Shown here: one piece after another, positions 45,460 through 57,037 of the stretch | Layout: every line of letters starts with the position of its first letter | How positions within the stretch are numbered: the first letter of the stretch is position 1 | Assembly: GCA_002286855.1 (NCBI GenBank) | Contig: NRSV01000047.1 | Span: 247,869 to 311,868, forward strand | Source of the DNA: Bipolaris cookei | Taxonomy: Eukaryota > Ascomycota > Dothideomycetes > Pleosporales > Pleosporaceae | Reading direction: 5' to 3' | Length of the DNA: 64,000 nt | Program-made: the position numbers and the translations under genes | Notes under the pieces: generated by a model | The model's database searches: none | What the model was told of the DNA's origin: nothing | What the model saw: only the letters and a program-made list of their open reading frames with translations

Positions 45460-48400
45460 GAATGGAGTGGCACAGTATAACCCTAGATTGACGGAGTGGT
45501 TCGCTGCGATGGGGCGTTTCTACTAAACGGTACAGGTCTATTTCGACGGTGGGTTTCAGCGCGCTTTTTCAAGTCATCTATGCTTACAGTAGGAGGGTTG
45601 AAGTTCCACACGTGAATCTAGGTTTTCTTTTGCCAAAACACCAGACTCAACTGTTGTTGCCCTTGTTTGAGCCACAAGAATTAGTGAATAAAAAAGGACT
45701 GGATGAGTTTGTATTGACTGTTAAATGGTATGTTGAACGGTCGGGTCTGGTGGAGTATCATTTGTTGCACTCTAGAACTGGGGCGCAGGATTAGTATTTA
45801 TGCTGTCGCCCGGTGCCGGTACAACTACCTTTTAGGTGTAGGGTGGGGTTGGCATCATAGTATTTGAAGCGATACAAGACACCAGCATCCTTCGCTTGCT
45901 GTAAAACTAGGAACGTTGACGGCTTTAGGAAATAGGGTAAGCTAGTGGAGAGTACTATGTACTTGAAATGGGACGATCTGTGAGAGACGGCGGCAGGCTT
46001 TGGAAACCAGCACTGTGGAGAGCAAGGCTGCTCGTCAGACATTACGGAACAACTGCATGAACAGGGGTCGTCATCGTAGAAGCTGACCATGTCATTGCAG
46101 CCCGGCTTGTGCGTCCGGCTAGTACGGGAACTGGGGAACATCGTACATGAAAGCCTGTGCTCAAATCCACAGTGAAATGACGATCGAGTAGATGAAAGGA
46201 TGCTATTGGTACGTCCATACAAGATATTCGGTGTGTAGCCAATCAAAAGTAGGTGCCTATCCAATACTATATCATTACCGGTCAACGGGTGAATCCAGTG
46301 ACGCCTGAAGATACGCCGCGTCTCAGCCTCACATTCCCTAGGGCTTAAATGGTGGTTTTGTTCGTGTCTCTGTGTTGCCGCTAGCTGACTGTATTCGCAA
46401 AACTCAGCTCAGGGACGTCGTGGCACAACAGAACTAATTGCAGCCATTCGCGGTGTTCTTTTTTGGGAGCACTTCAGCGTATTGGCAGATCTATGTGATA
46501 GGTCATGCAACTGTCACTGGTTTTGCTGGCGATGTGACTGCTGTGAAGTAATAATCGAGTGGAGCTAATAGCAAGAAAGATCGTCATAGGAGAGCGAAGA
46601 CAGTTTGTTCAGTGCGAGGTCATAGCAAGGCACAAGGCCCTGTATGGAAGGAGCGAACAGTCGGCAATGAGTAGGCATGGTGGAAGCTGCGGTCGGAATC
46701 TGGATCGCTAAGCCTAACAAGGACGGCTAGGCAGGTGTCATCTTTTCTGATTCGACCGTTTGTGGTAGCTATACAAGGCTCAAGGGTTTCCTGACCGCCC
46801 TGGTCGCCATGCTACTGTGCATCGACCCACATTGTGGACGTTTGCCTGCCGTTGTTGGAAAGGTGAGATGCGGTTGTGGTGAATATGCCGTGTCTATTTT
46901 TTCTGACACTGAGCTCGATATGCCTGGCCTGGCCGAAGACGGCGTCTGCCGTGCCGTCAACGCGGCGGATCTTTTGGATTTACTGTTGACGGTACGGTTA
47001 GTTCGCATACGCTTCCATAAGATGGTGTGATCACGTATGCACCGTAGTCCACGAACCAGAACACTAATGGTACATGTGCTGTGTCCAGGTATGAAGAAGT
47101 CCATTTGGCCATGGCATTGAGGGCACTCGAGATCATAGCCGCACCAAGCGCACTTGGTTTTGCAGCCGCCCAAAGTTTTCCCTCTGGTGGCTTGGAATCT
47201 GCTCAGTGGGGTTGGGCAGCCTGGATGCAGGCGAGCATGTACTTTGATAGCTGACGAGCCTATGACCGGTGCGCACTCACTTTCACACAGTATGCAAATT
47301 GGGAAGAGAATGTATGTCAAAATATAGTCCTACACATCTAGAAGACGGCAATGGGTAGGGTGGAGAAGACACGGCTCTGCTAAAAACCAATATTAATCTT
47401 CCACCGAGAGAAAATGTTGCTTCCAGGCCATAGAGAACTGAACCTGGGAGCAGGCAATGGTGGCTTGACAGCAATGGCTGTGTAGGGCAGCAGCGCCTCG
47501 CCAAACGACAGACATGAATCGTTGGGGGTGGGAAGCACGTGCTGCTCGCGGTACACGCAGCTGTTGTTGGGAGGCAGAAGAGACAGCAGCAGTTTTTTGA
47601 AGTGGGAGAAAATCTACTACGCTCGGACCATATGCTTTGTCATTCGTCTTGGCAGTGTGCTGTTGAAATTCTCACTGCAGCTCGGCCTCGACTTTCTCTT
47701 CTTTACACACAATCATACAAATGGACGATTAATCAACGGCTATACCGAGCTTGCAATCTCTATAGTTGTCATATTTGCGTCTTAGATGAAACCGGCACTT
47801 TTAGGCTTTTTGCATCCTTTTCAATGCTGCTTGAAGCCACCTGCGTGACCATACATACCTCCATGCTTGAGCTCCGGTTAGAGTACAACGTACTAGACGA
47901 TACATACACCTAGACAGATGTCGTGTGCCAGCCGCGTAGTGGACTTGACACAGCGGAAAGTCTATGTATGTGCTTATGTGCTTATGTGCTGCTGACCCAG
48001 AGGAGCGGGAGATGAGCATTGAGTCGGCAGGCATGTCTTGTAATAATCCATCAGCAACTAACGGGCATTTGCATTGCGTGCCTGCAGTATCGGCGGCTTG
48101 CGAGAGGCTTCAGTACGTAGGCCGTGTCCAATGCCGCCCATTAAGGCGTTGTCGCGTGTGCAAATCGTCTCTGTGCTGCCCGTAGTCGATCGCCCATTCG
48201 TGTGGCCATGACGACGCCTCTGGTGGAGTGTGGCAAAGCTCAGACAGGGGCGTGGTGCTGTATATAGCCCGAGCCGCCGAGACGCAGGGTTCTGGAGCTT
48301 TGCGGGATGCCATGTGTATGAAGATGCAACAGATGGGCTACTCGTCATTGCGTTTGAAATAAGTGCCCCTTCACTGTCTGCCCCTTCTCTGCTCATGTCC

Positions 48401-48561
48401 ACCTTTGCCATGGAAACGTCTTTTTTCGCATAGCCATTTTACTAACGCGCCACCTGCCGTCCCTCGAGCCCCCTTTCTCCCCGCGCATTACTCCCGTGCA
48501 CCTTCAACCGATCTCTCGACTCTACCCTCCGACGCCCAACCGCTTCCTCTCTCGACACGAC
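45460..48561. other. 3.1-kb gene-poor region
   Basis: Frames at 45791-46285 and 46769-47320 (both minus) are Cys-containing. The second has a CAWCGYDLECPQC pattern but no ATG before it, so neither is called as a gene. The last 200 bp before 48562 are strongly CT-rich, a typical leader for the ArfGAP gene. Confidence 0.45.
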
Positions 48562-50722
48562 ATGGCGTCTGCCCTGAACAAACGCCAGCAGGCGCGTAAC
48601 GAGCGCACATTACAGGAACTCATCAAATCTGTTCCTGGAAATGGAAACTGCGCAGACTGCGGCGCGCGCAATCCAGGTATGCAATCCCCAGGCGCATCTC
48701 GTTCCACACGCTAACAACGGCTACGCAGGATGGGCAAGCTGGAGCGTGAGTCTCCCATATTCCTTGGCCCGACACCCATCTCCCAACTACGAACCGGACG
48801 CTGATATGTACTGTAGCTGGGCATCTTCCTGTGCATGCGATGCGCAGCCTTGCATCGCAAGCTGGGCACGCACATCTCCAAAGTCAAGTCGCTGAGCATG
48901 GACAAGTGGGACAATGCCCAAGTTGATGTAAGAGACGCGACACACAATATGGGGATCTGGGCGCTGATCAATGCTGTAGAACATGAAACGCATCGGCAAT
49001 ATCGAGTCCAATAAGACATACAACCCCCGTAACGTCAAGCCGCAAATACCCATCGACATCGACGAGGTAGACAGTGCTATGGAACGGTACATCAGGGCAA
49101 AGTACGAGCAGAGGATATATCTCAACGATTCACGGCCAGGCACACGACAAAACACGGGTAGCACGAGCTCAGAAGACCGACCGCCGCCATTACCACCGAA
49201 GCCAAGTGGTCGCTTTGGATTCGGGCTGCGTAAAGCCGCAACTTCGCCGCGCAACATAACACCTCCCATCTCCCCAGGCCTGGAAGAATTTCGACAAGAT
49301 TTGTCTCCGCCCCGAGTAAACAAGCCTTCCCGCGTGTTTGGCTCCAATGTACATACATCAGGCGACGGCATGGACTCCAAATTAGCCACACTTCGGGACA
49401 TGGGCTTTCCAGATGAGAAGCGCAACTCTACTGTACTGAAGGGTCTGAATGGGAACCTCGATCGAGCAGTTGAGGCTCTGATCCGACTGGGCGAACAAAA
49501 TCCCGTCAAATCAAGAAGTACCACACCAACTCCGCCTACGAAGCCTGTGGCCAACGGCCTATCTTTCGACACAGTCAGCACTGCACCCGCCGCCTCATCG
49601 TCTACAAACCCCTTTGATGCTCTAGACGCACAAGCGCAGGCTCCTCAACAGCAGGCATTCTATGGAGGAGCTCAAGGACAGCAGCCATATCCTTCAAATT
49701 CCTACAATCCATTCTTATCACAAGCATCGCAAGGTTATACCCAGCAGCAGGTCCCCCAGCAGCAGCAGCAGCAACAACAACAACAACAACAACGACAGCA
49801 AAGCCTTGGATACCTGCCGAATCCTTGGGAACAGCAACAGCAGCAGCAGAGCCTCGAACAATCTTTCCAAGGTATGCAAGTCTCGAGTTTACAGCCTCAA
49901 CAACCCCTGTTTCCAAACCGAACTGGTGGTTATGGACAATCACAAACCTCGTACGCTCAAACGAACCCATATCTTCAACCTTTCCTGCAACCTTCTATGC
50001 CACAGGTACCCGAGCAGTACAACTCCTTCATGGCACCACAGCAACCGCAGCACCAGTCCATGTCCAGCCCTTCAAGTCCAGGAAACCCCTTCCTAAAGTC
50101 TTCTCAAAGCCAAATATTCACACCGACCAATATCGCAAACTCGAATCCTTTTGGACAATCGCCCTTCCAGCAGCAGGCAACGCAGCCACATTCAGTTACA
50201 CCTCAGCAGCAAATGCCTAACCCATGGTCGCAACAACAACAGCTACAACAGCAACAACAGCTACAACAACAAAGTCAAGTTTCAACTCAGCCAGCAAACC
50301 CTTGGCAAAGTCAATCTGGTTACCAAGCCCAGACCCCTGTTCAAAATTACCAGAGCCAGCAGCAAAGCTTTCAGAATCAACAACAGTTGTACCAGCAACA
50401 AAGTTCCAACCCATTTGATAAGAACGCTTCGATTCTCTCCTTGTACAGCCAACCACAGGCGACATCTCAGCAGCCAGTACAGCAACAAGTTCAACCAACA
50501 GGTGCACAGGCTCCGGTGCCAGCCGCACCAGCTACGCAAGCACCCAGCCAGTCAAATCCATTTGCTAGCATGTCTGCTGCGCCCCAAGGTCAAGCTTTGT
50601 CAGCGGCACAGACACCGGGCGTGAGACATGTTAGCAATGAGAGTGTGGATTTTTCTGGACTAATGGGTGGGCGACATTCGCCTGATGCCTTTTCTGGACT
50701 GAGCTCTAGCTTCCGACGTTGA
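48562..50722 (+). CDS. ArfGAP-UBA-polyglutamine protein (Gts1/Ucp3-like)
   Basis: Four exons, 48562-48676, 48729-48745 (17 nt), 48817-48927 and 48980-50722, encode 661 residues. The ArfGAP zinc finger is C30-x2-C33-x16-C50-x2-C53 (CADC...CMRC), followed by AALHRKLGTHISKVKSL with the catalytic Arg. A UBA domain lies at about 213-255 (LATLRDMGFPDEKRN ... AVEALIRLG). The remaining 400 residues are Gln-rich with NPF motifs (STNPFD, GNPFL, SNPFAS), which suit EH-domain endocytic partners. The ArfGAP + UBA + polyQ order matches budding-yeast Gts1. The family promotes GTP hydrolysis on Arf at Golgi or endosomal membranes. Splicing through the 17-nt exon is required to join GWASWS. Confidence 0.92.
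49757..49800 (+). repeat. CAG/CAA run encoding polyglutamine
   Basis: Mixed CAG then CAA codons encode an almost pure Gln stretch in the ArfGAP protein, with shorter Gln runs at 49831-49850 and 50230-50275. CAG-CAA mixing usually slows repeat expansion. Confidence 0.9.
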
Positions 50723-51365
50723 AGACGCTTGCTAGATTGCATGACGTTGATGTACAGCTAAAGTAGCATGTATTGTTCTAATTTTGGAAGAAAGTTAATA
50801 TTGGATATATCGAACGAGTGTTTCGGGGTTGTGCTGGAAGGGTTTGGGAGACTGGCTTGTTGTATGATACCTGGTGGGTAGGAGCGGTGCCACATTACCT
50901 ATGATCATAATTGCTATCTCATTGTAATTGAGTCTGTATATGAGAAAGTGGTTAATTCTGGACGCCACATTTATGTGCTGTCTGTAATGTTGGCATCTTA
51001 GTAGCTGGTAGTTGGGAACGAACATGTCTTCTCTGTAGACTTGTCTGCTGGACATTTGTTTCATATTTCTTGTTTGACTAGATCAGGCTAGTATTAATTA
51101 CACGACCTAATAATATATGCGGGTCTTTTTTGGGGGGGTACAATTGGAAAACGGTTGCTTCACGTGCAAACGTGGGTCAAGTTCGCGTCTACGTCATTGC
51201 TATCTGAACCCGCGTACCTGAATCTTGACTCCCACCATGCGCCACGTTACCACCTATCGCCCTTCATACCAAGAAATCTACCTTACGCCCCACTCGAAGT
51301 TACTCCTTACCTAAGTTCTAGACAGCCGTATCTTTAGATTTCGGTCGATCAAGCCCCTTTGCATC
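50723..51365. other. Spacer between ArfGAP and J-protein genes
   Basis: AT-rich 3' flank of the ArfGAP gene, then a G8 run near 51131 and a C/T-richer leader before 51366. No gene is seen. Confidence 0.5.
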
Positions 51366-52259
51366 ATGGGTGAGCTTCACAGTAGCCTAACGGTCAGACC
51401 TTCAGCTAACACTCCACAGCATCTTCAGTAGACTACTGTAAGGCACTCTCACACATCCATTCCATATCACTGCAATCTTACACAATAACTCAGACAAAGT
51501 CCTCGAAATCGATGTCAAAGCCTCGCAACAGCAAATCCGCGATGCCTATAAAAAGTAACCATTGCCTCTACTACACTCACACGTTAAGAATAAACCCACT
51601 CTCTAACAAACCATGTGCACCTCCCCAGAGCAGCACTAAAGCACCACCCGGACCGCGTGCCCTCAGACTCGCCCGAACGCGCAAGCCGCACAAAACGATT
51701 CCAGCAAATCAACGACGCATACTATACGCTCTCGGACGCCACGCGCCGTCGCGACTACGACGCCGCACGTACATATAACAGCTTCACAGGCAGCACCGCA
51801 ACACCCGACACGGAGTTTGACGAGGAGATACCTCACAATGCCAACGCCAACACCGGTGCCGGTACAGGTTTCGCCCAAGGCTTCCCCTGGTCCGCATTCG
51901 GCTTCGGGTCCGCACCAGCAGGCACAACGGAAGAATCACACAACCGCTTCTCCGAAGAGCAGTTCGGCGGCATCTTTGAAGAGATGCTGCGCGAAGAGGG
52001 TATGGCGGATGCAGAGGCGCATCCTACAGGCAAGTTCTGGAGTTTAGTCGGCGGGCTGAGTGGTGGGGCTATGGGATTTATTGTTGCTAATTTCCCGGGT
52101 ATGGTTGCGGGGGCTGTCGCGGGGAATCGCCTTGGGGCCGTTAGGGATGCCAAGGGGAAGAGCGTTTATGCGGTTTTTCAGGAGATGCCGCAGGCGGATA
52201 AGGCGAGGTTGTTGAGTAGCCTTGCAGCTAAGGTGTTTGCTAATGTGGTTTCTGCCTAA
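51366..52259 (+). CDS. J-domain (Hsp40) protein, class III, with a 4-nt first exon
   Basis: Four exons, 51366-51369 (ATGG), 51420-51437, 51494-51554 and 51629-52259, give 237 residues. The first two tiny exons are needed to build MASSVDYYKVLEIDVKAS, a textbook J-domain start. HPD is at 34-36 (LKHHPDRVP), and FQQINDAYYTLSD.TRR.DYD completes the domain. The middle is Gly/Ala-rich (NTGAGTGFAQGFPW). Then come an acidic helix (EEQFGGIFEEMLREE) and a hydrophobic Gly-rich stretch (LSGGAMGFIVANFPGMVAGAVAG) that could be a membrane hairpin. It stimulates an Hsp70; the compartment is uncertain, as no signal peptide is seen. All splice sites are GT..AG and the frame sums exactly. Confidence 0.85.
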
Positions 52260-52947
52260 GGGGGTTGGGAGATTACGAGATTGGGCTTTTGGGGAGGTTT
52301 GGGCGCGACATGTGCAAGCCTCCGGTTATGATGATTAGATGATGACGATGGGATATCCTGGAGAAGGGAAATAATATCGGACCTTTTTTTTAAAAAAAAA
52401 TATCTGTTCTTAGGTTGGATTTGGGATACGAATACGATATGACGTTTTGAATATGATGAGCCATCTTTGAACTTGGGCAGGAAGTGATATTTTATGGGCA
52501 GCATGGAAAGCCGAGGAACGAAGTTGAATGATTTTGCAATTGCGCCTCATGAAAGTAGGATAAGGCTTAACAGCCTACCTATTCACAAGGGAGGGATATC
52601 TCTAAAGCCAAAAAAACTAGCACCAAACAAACAAGCGATATTTCCGAAATAAGAAACAAGAAGTAGAAACCAAGGAAATATGAATCTAGTTAGATGCAAC
52701 AAATACAACACTTTCCAATCATATCCATCATAAGTCGTACAGCACACGTATATGTATATCTCCATCTCTTTCTGGTGCCTTTTTCTTCCTTCTCATCTTT
52801 CCCCCATCCCCAAGCTCTTCCTAGATGGTCAAAACGATCCCATATCACCCCTAGACAAGCTGCCAACGACTCTGGCAATAGTAAAAATATTCTCCGCAGT
52901 TCCTAGATTGGGAAAAACGTCAACCCTTCATCTCCTGATGGTAATCG
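52260..52947. other. Convergent 3' spacer
   Basis: Between the J-protein (+) and the small membrane protein (-). It is AT-rich with a T/A homopolymer pair (52384-52400). No gene. Confidence 0.5.
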
Positions 52948-53487
52948 CTAGACGAATTTAGACGCCATACTCGCCAGGGTCGCCAGACCGCCGATGCCGC
53001 CAGCCACCTTGTCCATGTCCATGTTTTGTAAGCTGGCCATCATGCCACCGCCGCCGTTAGCAGGGGCGTTTGTCGAGGCGCTCCGTCGGGAGCTGGTGGA
53101 GGTATATGTGTCACGGCCGTAGCCCTGGCTGCCGTAGTATCCGCCGGCCGTGCTGCCGCGGTGTTGGGGCTTGTTGCCCGTTTGGGGGAGGTTGACGCCG
53201 AATTGGCGGGCGAGCTTGTGGAGGACGCCGCCGGAGACGAGGGGCATGATGATCATGAAGAAGACTTTGTAGGGGTGGCGCTGGGCGTAGCGCCAGATTT
53301 CGCGCAGGAAGTGCTGCAGCTTCTTGTACAGGTGCTGCATGTAGTTGTCGCGGGGCGAGCGCTTGTATCGCGATGTCGAGCTGTGGTGGCGCGACGACGA
53401 CGAGTACGACGATGAGGCGTAGCCCGGGCGGTATGACGACGAGCGCCGGTTGGGCGAGACGGAAAAGGGGTTCCAGCTGCTGCCCAT
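52948..53487 (-). CDS. Small fungal protein with one membrane segment
   Basis: 179 residues from the ATG at 53487, chosen for its ideal context (GCGCCACCATGG). An in-frame ATG at 53715 would add 76 low-complexity Ser/Pro residues. The N-terminus is Ser/Tyr/Arg-rich (SPNRRSSSYR, SRHHSSTSRYKRS). A helical basic segment (MQHLYKKLQHFLREIWRYAQ) precedes a hydrophobic stretch (VFFMIIMPLVSGGVL), then GVNLPQTG. The Gly-rich end closes with GGIGGLATLASMASKFV. No family function is known to me. A membrane-anchored or peripheral protein is likely. Confidence 0.65.
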   Translation of the reverse strand: MGSSWNPFSVSPNRRSSSYRPGYASSSYSSSSRHHSSTSRYKRSPRDNYMQHLYKKLQHFLREIWRYAQRHPYKVFFMIIMPLVSGGVLHKLARQFGVNLPQTGNKPQHRGSTAGGYYGSQGYGRDTYTSTSSRRSASTNAPANGGGGMMASLQNMDMDKVAGGIGGLATLASMASKFV

Positions 53488-55124
53488 GGTGGCGCGTGGA
53501 TGCTTGGAATTGTTGGAGGCCGGGGTCAAGATCGGGGTCGAGGATGAGGATGAGGATGCAGGTGCAGGAAGAAGCAAGATTGGTTTTGGTCGGAGACAGG
53601 CAGTGAGTGGCAAGGCGCTTTTTGTGGATGCGGGACCTTGTTTAGTAGAGGCGTGGGCGCGGGCAACCGAAGGCGGGATGCGGTGCTGTAAAGTATAATT
53701 GTCGGCCCAGCGCATTCAGGTGCAGTGGTGACCGATGTAATGGGACGGATTGGCCCAGATGTGGCGATGCCTTTGTGAAACAACTGCAAGTATGACTGTT
53801 TTGATGTTGGTTGTTGTTATTGTCAGAGTTGCGGGTTGGCCAGCGCAAGATATTCACTAAAAGCCTTGGACGGCGGCCTTGTTTCAAAAGACAGTGGTGA
53901 CGCCGGTGAAGAAAGTGGGTCTCTTTTGGGCTTCAATCAATCTTGTCGGTCTTTTTCTCTGTCGCCTGTACTGGCCTTTTCTTCTTTGCCTCGTTTCTGT
54001 CGCCCAATCTGATGTCGGGCTCTTGGGCGGTCGGTTCGGCTCAGCTAGCTAGCCCCGTTTTTTTCACGAGGCGAGCAGACAAGAACAATCGGTGACAGCC
54101 CTATATGTATGTATCGTCGCCCAAACAAAGCTATGGCATCAGGTGCGTGGCCGTGCGCAGCGGGTGGAGAAGTGAATGACTTGACAAGGACCACGTCAAC
54201 GCGGCAAAGGGACCATAAATACAGTCTTGTTCGCACGGTTGGGGTAACGAATTGGCTGGTCGAGGATGACGGGTGACAGCTCGGGCTGGTGAAAGATATG
54301 CGCGCGAACTTGTGGAGCGGAGGAATGATCGTCGCAGACTCGCAGCACGCTTGAAGGGACTAACTGACCGCTCTTTGCTGACTTGGGGCGTCTTTGGCCT
54401 CACGTTACTATCCATCCCTGCAGGTACGTTACCGCCCGGCACCCCCAACTGGGCCGGCTGGCGACTTGTGCCGAAGCCATCTGGCCTACTTGTGCACATG
54501 CACGTGTGCGATGTTGTGCGTGAACCCTTATGCACGACCCGTTAGATAGCCAGTGTATGTAGTAGTACACGACAAAAAGACGCTGGCTGCCAGATTGTCC
54601 GTCCTGCTTCCCTGGTTTCATCTAAGAAGAGAAAAAAATCCTCGCACGGTAGTGGGAAGAAGAAACCTCTTCTTTGTGCATCCTTTCCTTGTGCAGGCCC
54701 GCGCTCACCATCCCTGTGCCACGAATGGGTCAGGAATGCAAGACAGACGTTCGAGACCAACCGTTGCAGATGCAGCATACGCAACATGGTATTCAACAAG
54801 TCGTGCAGGGGTCTGGATTCAGCACATGGACGCGTTCTTGCATGCCGTCTTTGCCCTCTTGAGACGGCCCTGGTGCCGTTTGCACGCTCAAATCGGCTGA
54901 CTGTTCTGGACAGCACACAAGTAGTGGAGAAGATTAAAAGATAGAGTTACTTGGACACCACGAATACAAAAGGGCCCACTACATACGTGGCTACGTCTGA
55001 CGACAGCCTGCTGTTATCCAATGCTCACCAAGATACCACATAGTTGAATCCAACACGCCACATCGGGAAGCCATCAAGAATCGACATTCGACTCGTGACG
55101 AGGTAGCAGCACAGCATCACACTC
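53488..55124. other. 1.6-kb spacer
   Basis: Contains the promoter of the small membrane-protein gene and the 3' flank of the next minus-strand gene. Several short frames show no domain. No repeat stands out. Confidence 0.45.
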
Positions 55125-56480
55125 TCAGCCTTTCTTCTTACTACTTTTACCTCCCTTGCGCCGTCGCTCACCTCCGTGACCACTGCCACTGTCTTTTGTC
55201 TTTCCTTGGACTTGCACAGCAGTCGCAGAGCTAGACGGCTGCGTGCCCAGAGTTACATCGTTGCGTCCGTCTTGACTGACAACATCTGCCACTCGCCGTA
55301 CCGGTACAGGCGCAGGTGCTAGAGGAGGAGCTGGGGGGACACGCCGAGGAACCGATGCATAGCTGGCCTCCGAAACCACCGACCCGATTCTTCGAGTGTA
55401 TTGCGGTTGAGGCGATGTTGATGATGAAGACGAAGTTGGGCTAAAGTTGTGATACTGGTACGGCTCCACAGGGAATGGCACAAGGCGGGCAGACTGAGTA
55501 GACGATGATCTGGTGTAGGCGTCAGCTGGCACATCAGCTTCGTAGGCTGCCCGTCGATATGATGTCTGATTGTCTGGCACTGAAGGCGATTCAGGCTGAA
55601 AGTCGTAAACCGATTCCGGAAATGAGCCTAGCATATTGATGGAAGGAGCGCGGTGCAAAGGCATTGCTACGTGGCGGCCATTGTCAGACGCCGAACGGGA
55701 TGGTGGATGCACAGGTCCTTGCCCACGGACCAGACTACCTTCATATGCATTAATCGGTGCATAAGTAGGTTGTCCCTCTGGACCAGGTACAATGAAGCCT
55801 GGCGGCATCGCACGACTTTCTGTTGTTGATGCCGTCGACGTACGTTTGTGCCCACTCGGCCGCTTTTCCTTCTTGGATTTGGAGCCGAGCATTGACGTTC
55901 GCTGCTGGTTCTTTTTTGGACGTGACAAAGCATCATGTTTCCCAGTCGCATCGTAGCTCAAAACACTAGCGGTATCGTTGGGCGATGAAGCACTGCTAGG
56001 TCGAGGCTGCGGCTCGGGACGTACCGCAGGGGCTTGTGCACCATAGAGTCGTGATTGATATGCGTCGAGTTCTTCCGCACTTAGTGAAACATCTGTATTC
56101 CCTGCTGCTCTGGCTACGCGGATCTTGTCAAGTACCCGCTGAAAGAGCATCTCTTCCACTTCGGCCGGGTTGATCGTTTCGCCCGGTCCGCCAAAGTATT
56201 CTTCATGATAGCCTCGATAACCATGCACAGGCCCGTGCGTAGGTTCTGCTAAAGCTGATGTCCTCCTTTCCCACGCTCTAATATCCATATCATTAAAGTA
56301 TAGCTCATCTGGATCAATTTTCTTGCCATTCAATGCCGGTTCAAATGCCCCGCCTATTGTAACACCGCCATTTTCGTCATCGCTTGACAATTCTTGAAAT
56401 CTATGCACGTCATCCACCATCCCCTCAAAATATCTCCCCACACCCGACGAGCCCCCTGGTGGTCTTCCCCAGTAGGGCAT
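55125..56480 (-). CDS. Disordered fungal protein, immediately downstream of PRA1
   Basis: 451 residues from the ATG at 56480. The N-terminal 140 residues look structured and conserved (SSGVGRYFEGMVDDVHRFQE, FEPALNGKKIDPDELYFND, VEEMLFQRVLDKIRVARAAG). The rest is Ser/Pro/Arg-rich and ends in a strongly basic tail (GGERRRKGGKSSKKKG). No known domain. Its ATG lies only 26 nt after the PRA1 stop on the same strand, and the reading frame is open upstream across that gap and into the PRA1 end, so the true start or first exon may be further upstream. A shared transcript or alternative splicing with PRA1 is possible. Confidence 0.7.
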   Translation of the reverse strand: MPYWGRPPGGSSGVGRYFEGMVDDVHRFQELSSDDENGGVTIGGAFEPALNGKKIDPDELYFNDMDIRAWERRTSALAEPTHGPVHGYRGYHEEYFGGPGETINPAEVEEMLFQRVLDKIRVARAAGNTDVSLSAEELDAYQSRLYGAQAPAVRPEPQPRPSSASSPNDTASVLSYDATGKHDALSRPKKNQQRTSMLGSKSKKEKRPSGHKRTSTASTTESRAMPPGFIVPGPEGQPTYAPINAYEGSLVRGQGPVHPPSRSASDNGRHVAMPLHRAPSINMLGSFPESVYDFQPESPSVPDNQTSYRRAAYEADVPADAYTRSSSTQSARLVPFPVEPYQYHNFSPTSSSSSTSPQPQYTRRIGSVVSEASYASVPRRVPPAPPLAPAPVPVRRVADVVSQDGRNDVTLGTQPSSSATAVQVQGKTKDSGSGHGGERRRKGGKSSKKKG

Positions 56481-56506
56481 AGTGTAAGGAGTTCGCGGCC
56501 GACCAC

Positions 56507-57037
56507 CTAGACCGCCTCCTCGGAAAAAGCTGACTCGATTGGCTTGTCCATGAATGCGGCGTGGCCCACGACAGTCACACCAGTTGCCCCGATGAGCCAG
56601 AGAACAGTGGTGAAGGGTGAGGCCCAGAGACCAAGGGGAACTGCAATGACGAAAAGCGTGGTGTATAGTTGAGAAGTGGTTGCGCGCCAGCTGCCAAGTT
56701 CGAGATCATTGCCCTCAAGCTTGCCGATACCGTACATGCCTCCGACGACCAGACAGATGACAAAAAGGAGCATCAGGTTGGTAAGCAAACTGTATATGCT
56801 GAGCATGACGAAGACAGCAGCATAGTTGCTTGAGAAGTAGCCCAGATTGTAGTTGACTCTGCTCTGGACTTCGCCAAAGTTGGCGGGCTTGGACATGCGC
56901 TTGACGTCGAAAAACTCGCTAATGGGTCGCAGATTGGCAAAGCGCGATGAGACCGACGTAGAGCGCAGGCTGTCAAAGCGACCTCCAAAATTCATCCGCG
57001 AGGTTAGCGCATCGATGGGAATGCTGAAGCGCGACAT
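56507..57037 (-). CDS. PRA1 / prenylated Rab acceptor family protein (Yip3-like)
   Basis: 176 residues, no intron. The N-terminal cytosolic region (SLRSTSVSSRFANLRPISEFFDVKRMSKPANFGEVQSRV) leads into the PRA1 motif VNYNLGYFSSNYA. Two hydrophobic hairpins follow (YSLLTNLMLLFVICLVVGG and TTLFVIAVPLGLW ... VLWLIGATGVTVVGHA). This is the typical PRA1 layout and length. The family binds prenylated Rab GTPases and acts at Golgi/ER membranes in vesicle traffic. The ATG at 57037 is near the family's usual start. The downstream gene begins 26 nt after its stop. It is divergent from ERJ5 over 660 bp. Confidence 0.93.
   Translation of the reverse strand: MSRFSIPIDALTSRMNFGGRFDSLRSTSVSSRFANLRPISEFFDVKRMSKPANFGEVQSRVNYNLGYFSSNYAAVFVMLSIYSLLTNLMLLFVICLVVGGMYGIGKLEGNDLELGSWRATTSQLYTTLFVIAVPLGLWASPFTTVLWLIGATGVTVVGHAAFMDKPIESAFSEEAV

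Noticed and set aside
45791..46285. A 164-codon minus-strand Cys/Ser-rich frame.
   Set aside because: Cys spacing (CSCSCS) looks like low-complexity sequence; no secretion signal or family.
46769..47320. A 183-codon minus-strand frame with a CAWCGYDLECPQC zinc-ribbon-like pattern.
   Set aside because: The frame does not open with ATG; the only internal ATG comes after the Cys motif, and the opposite strand is also open. Possible relic but not called.
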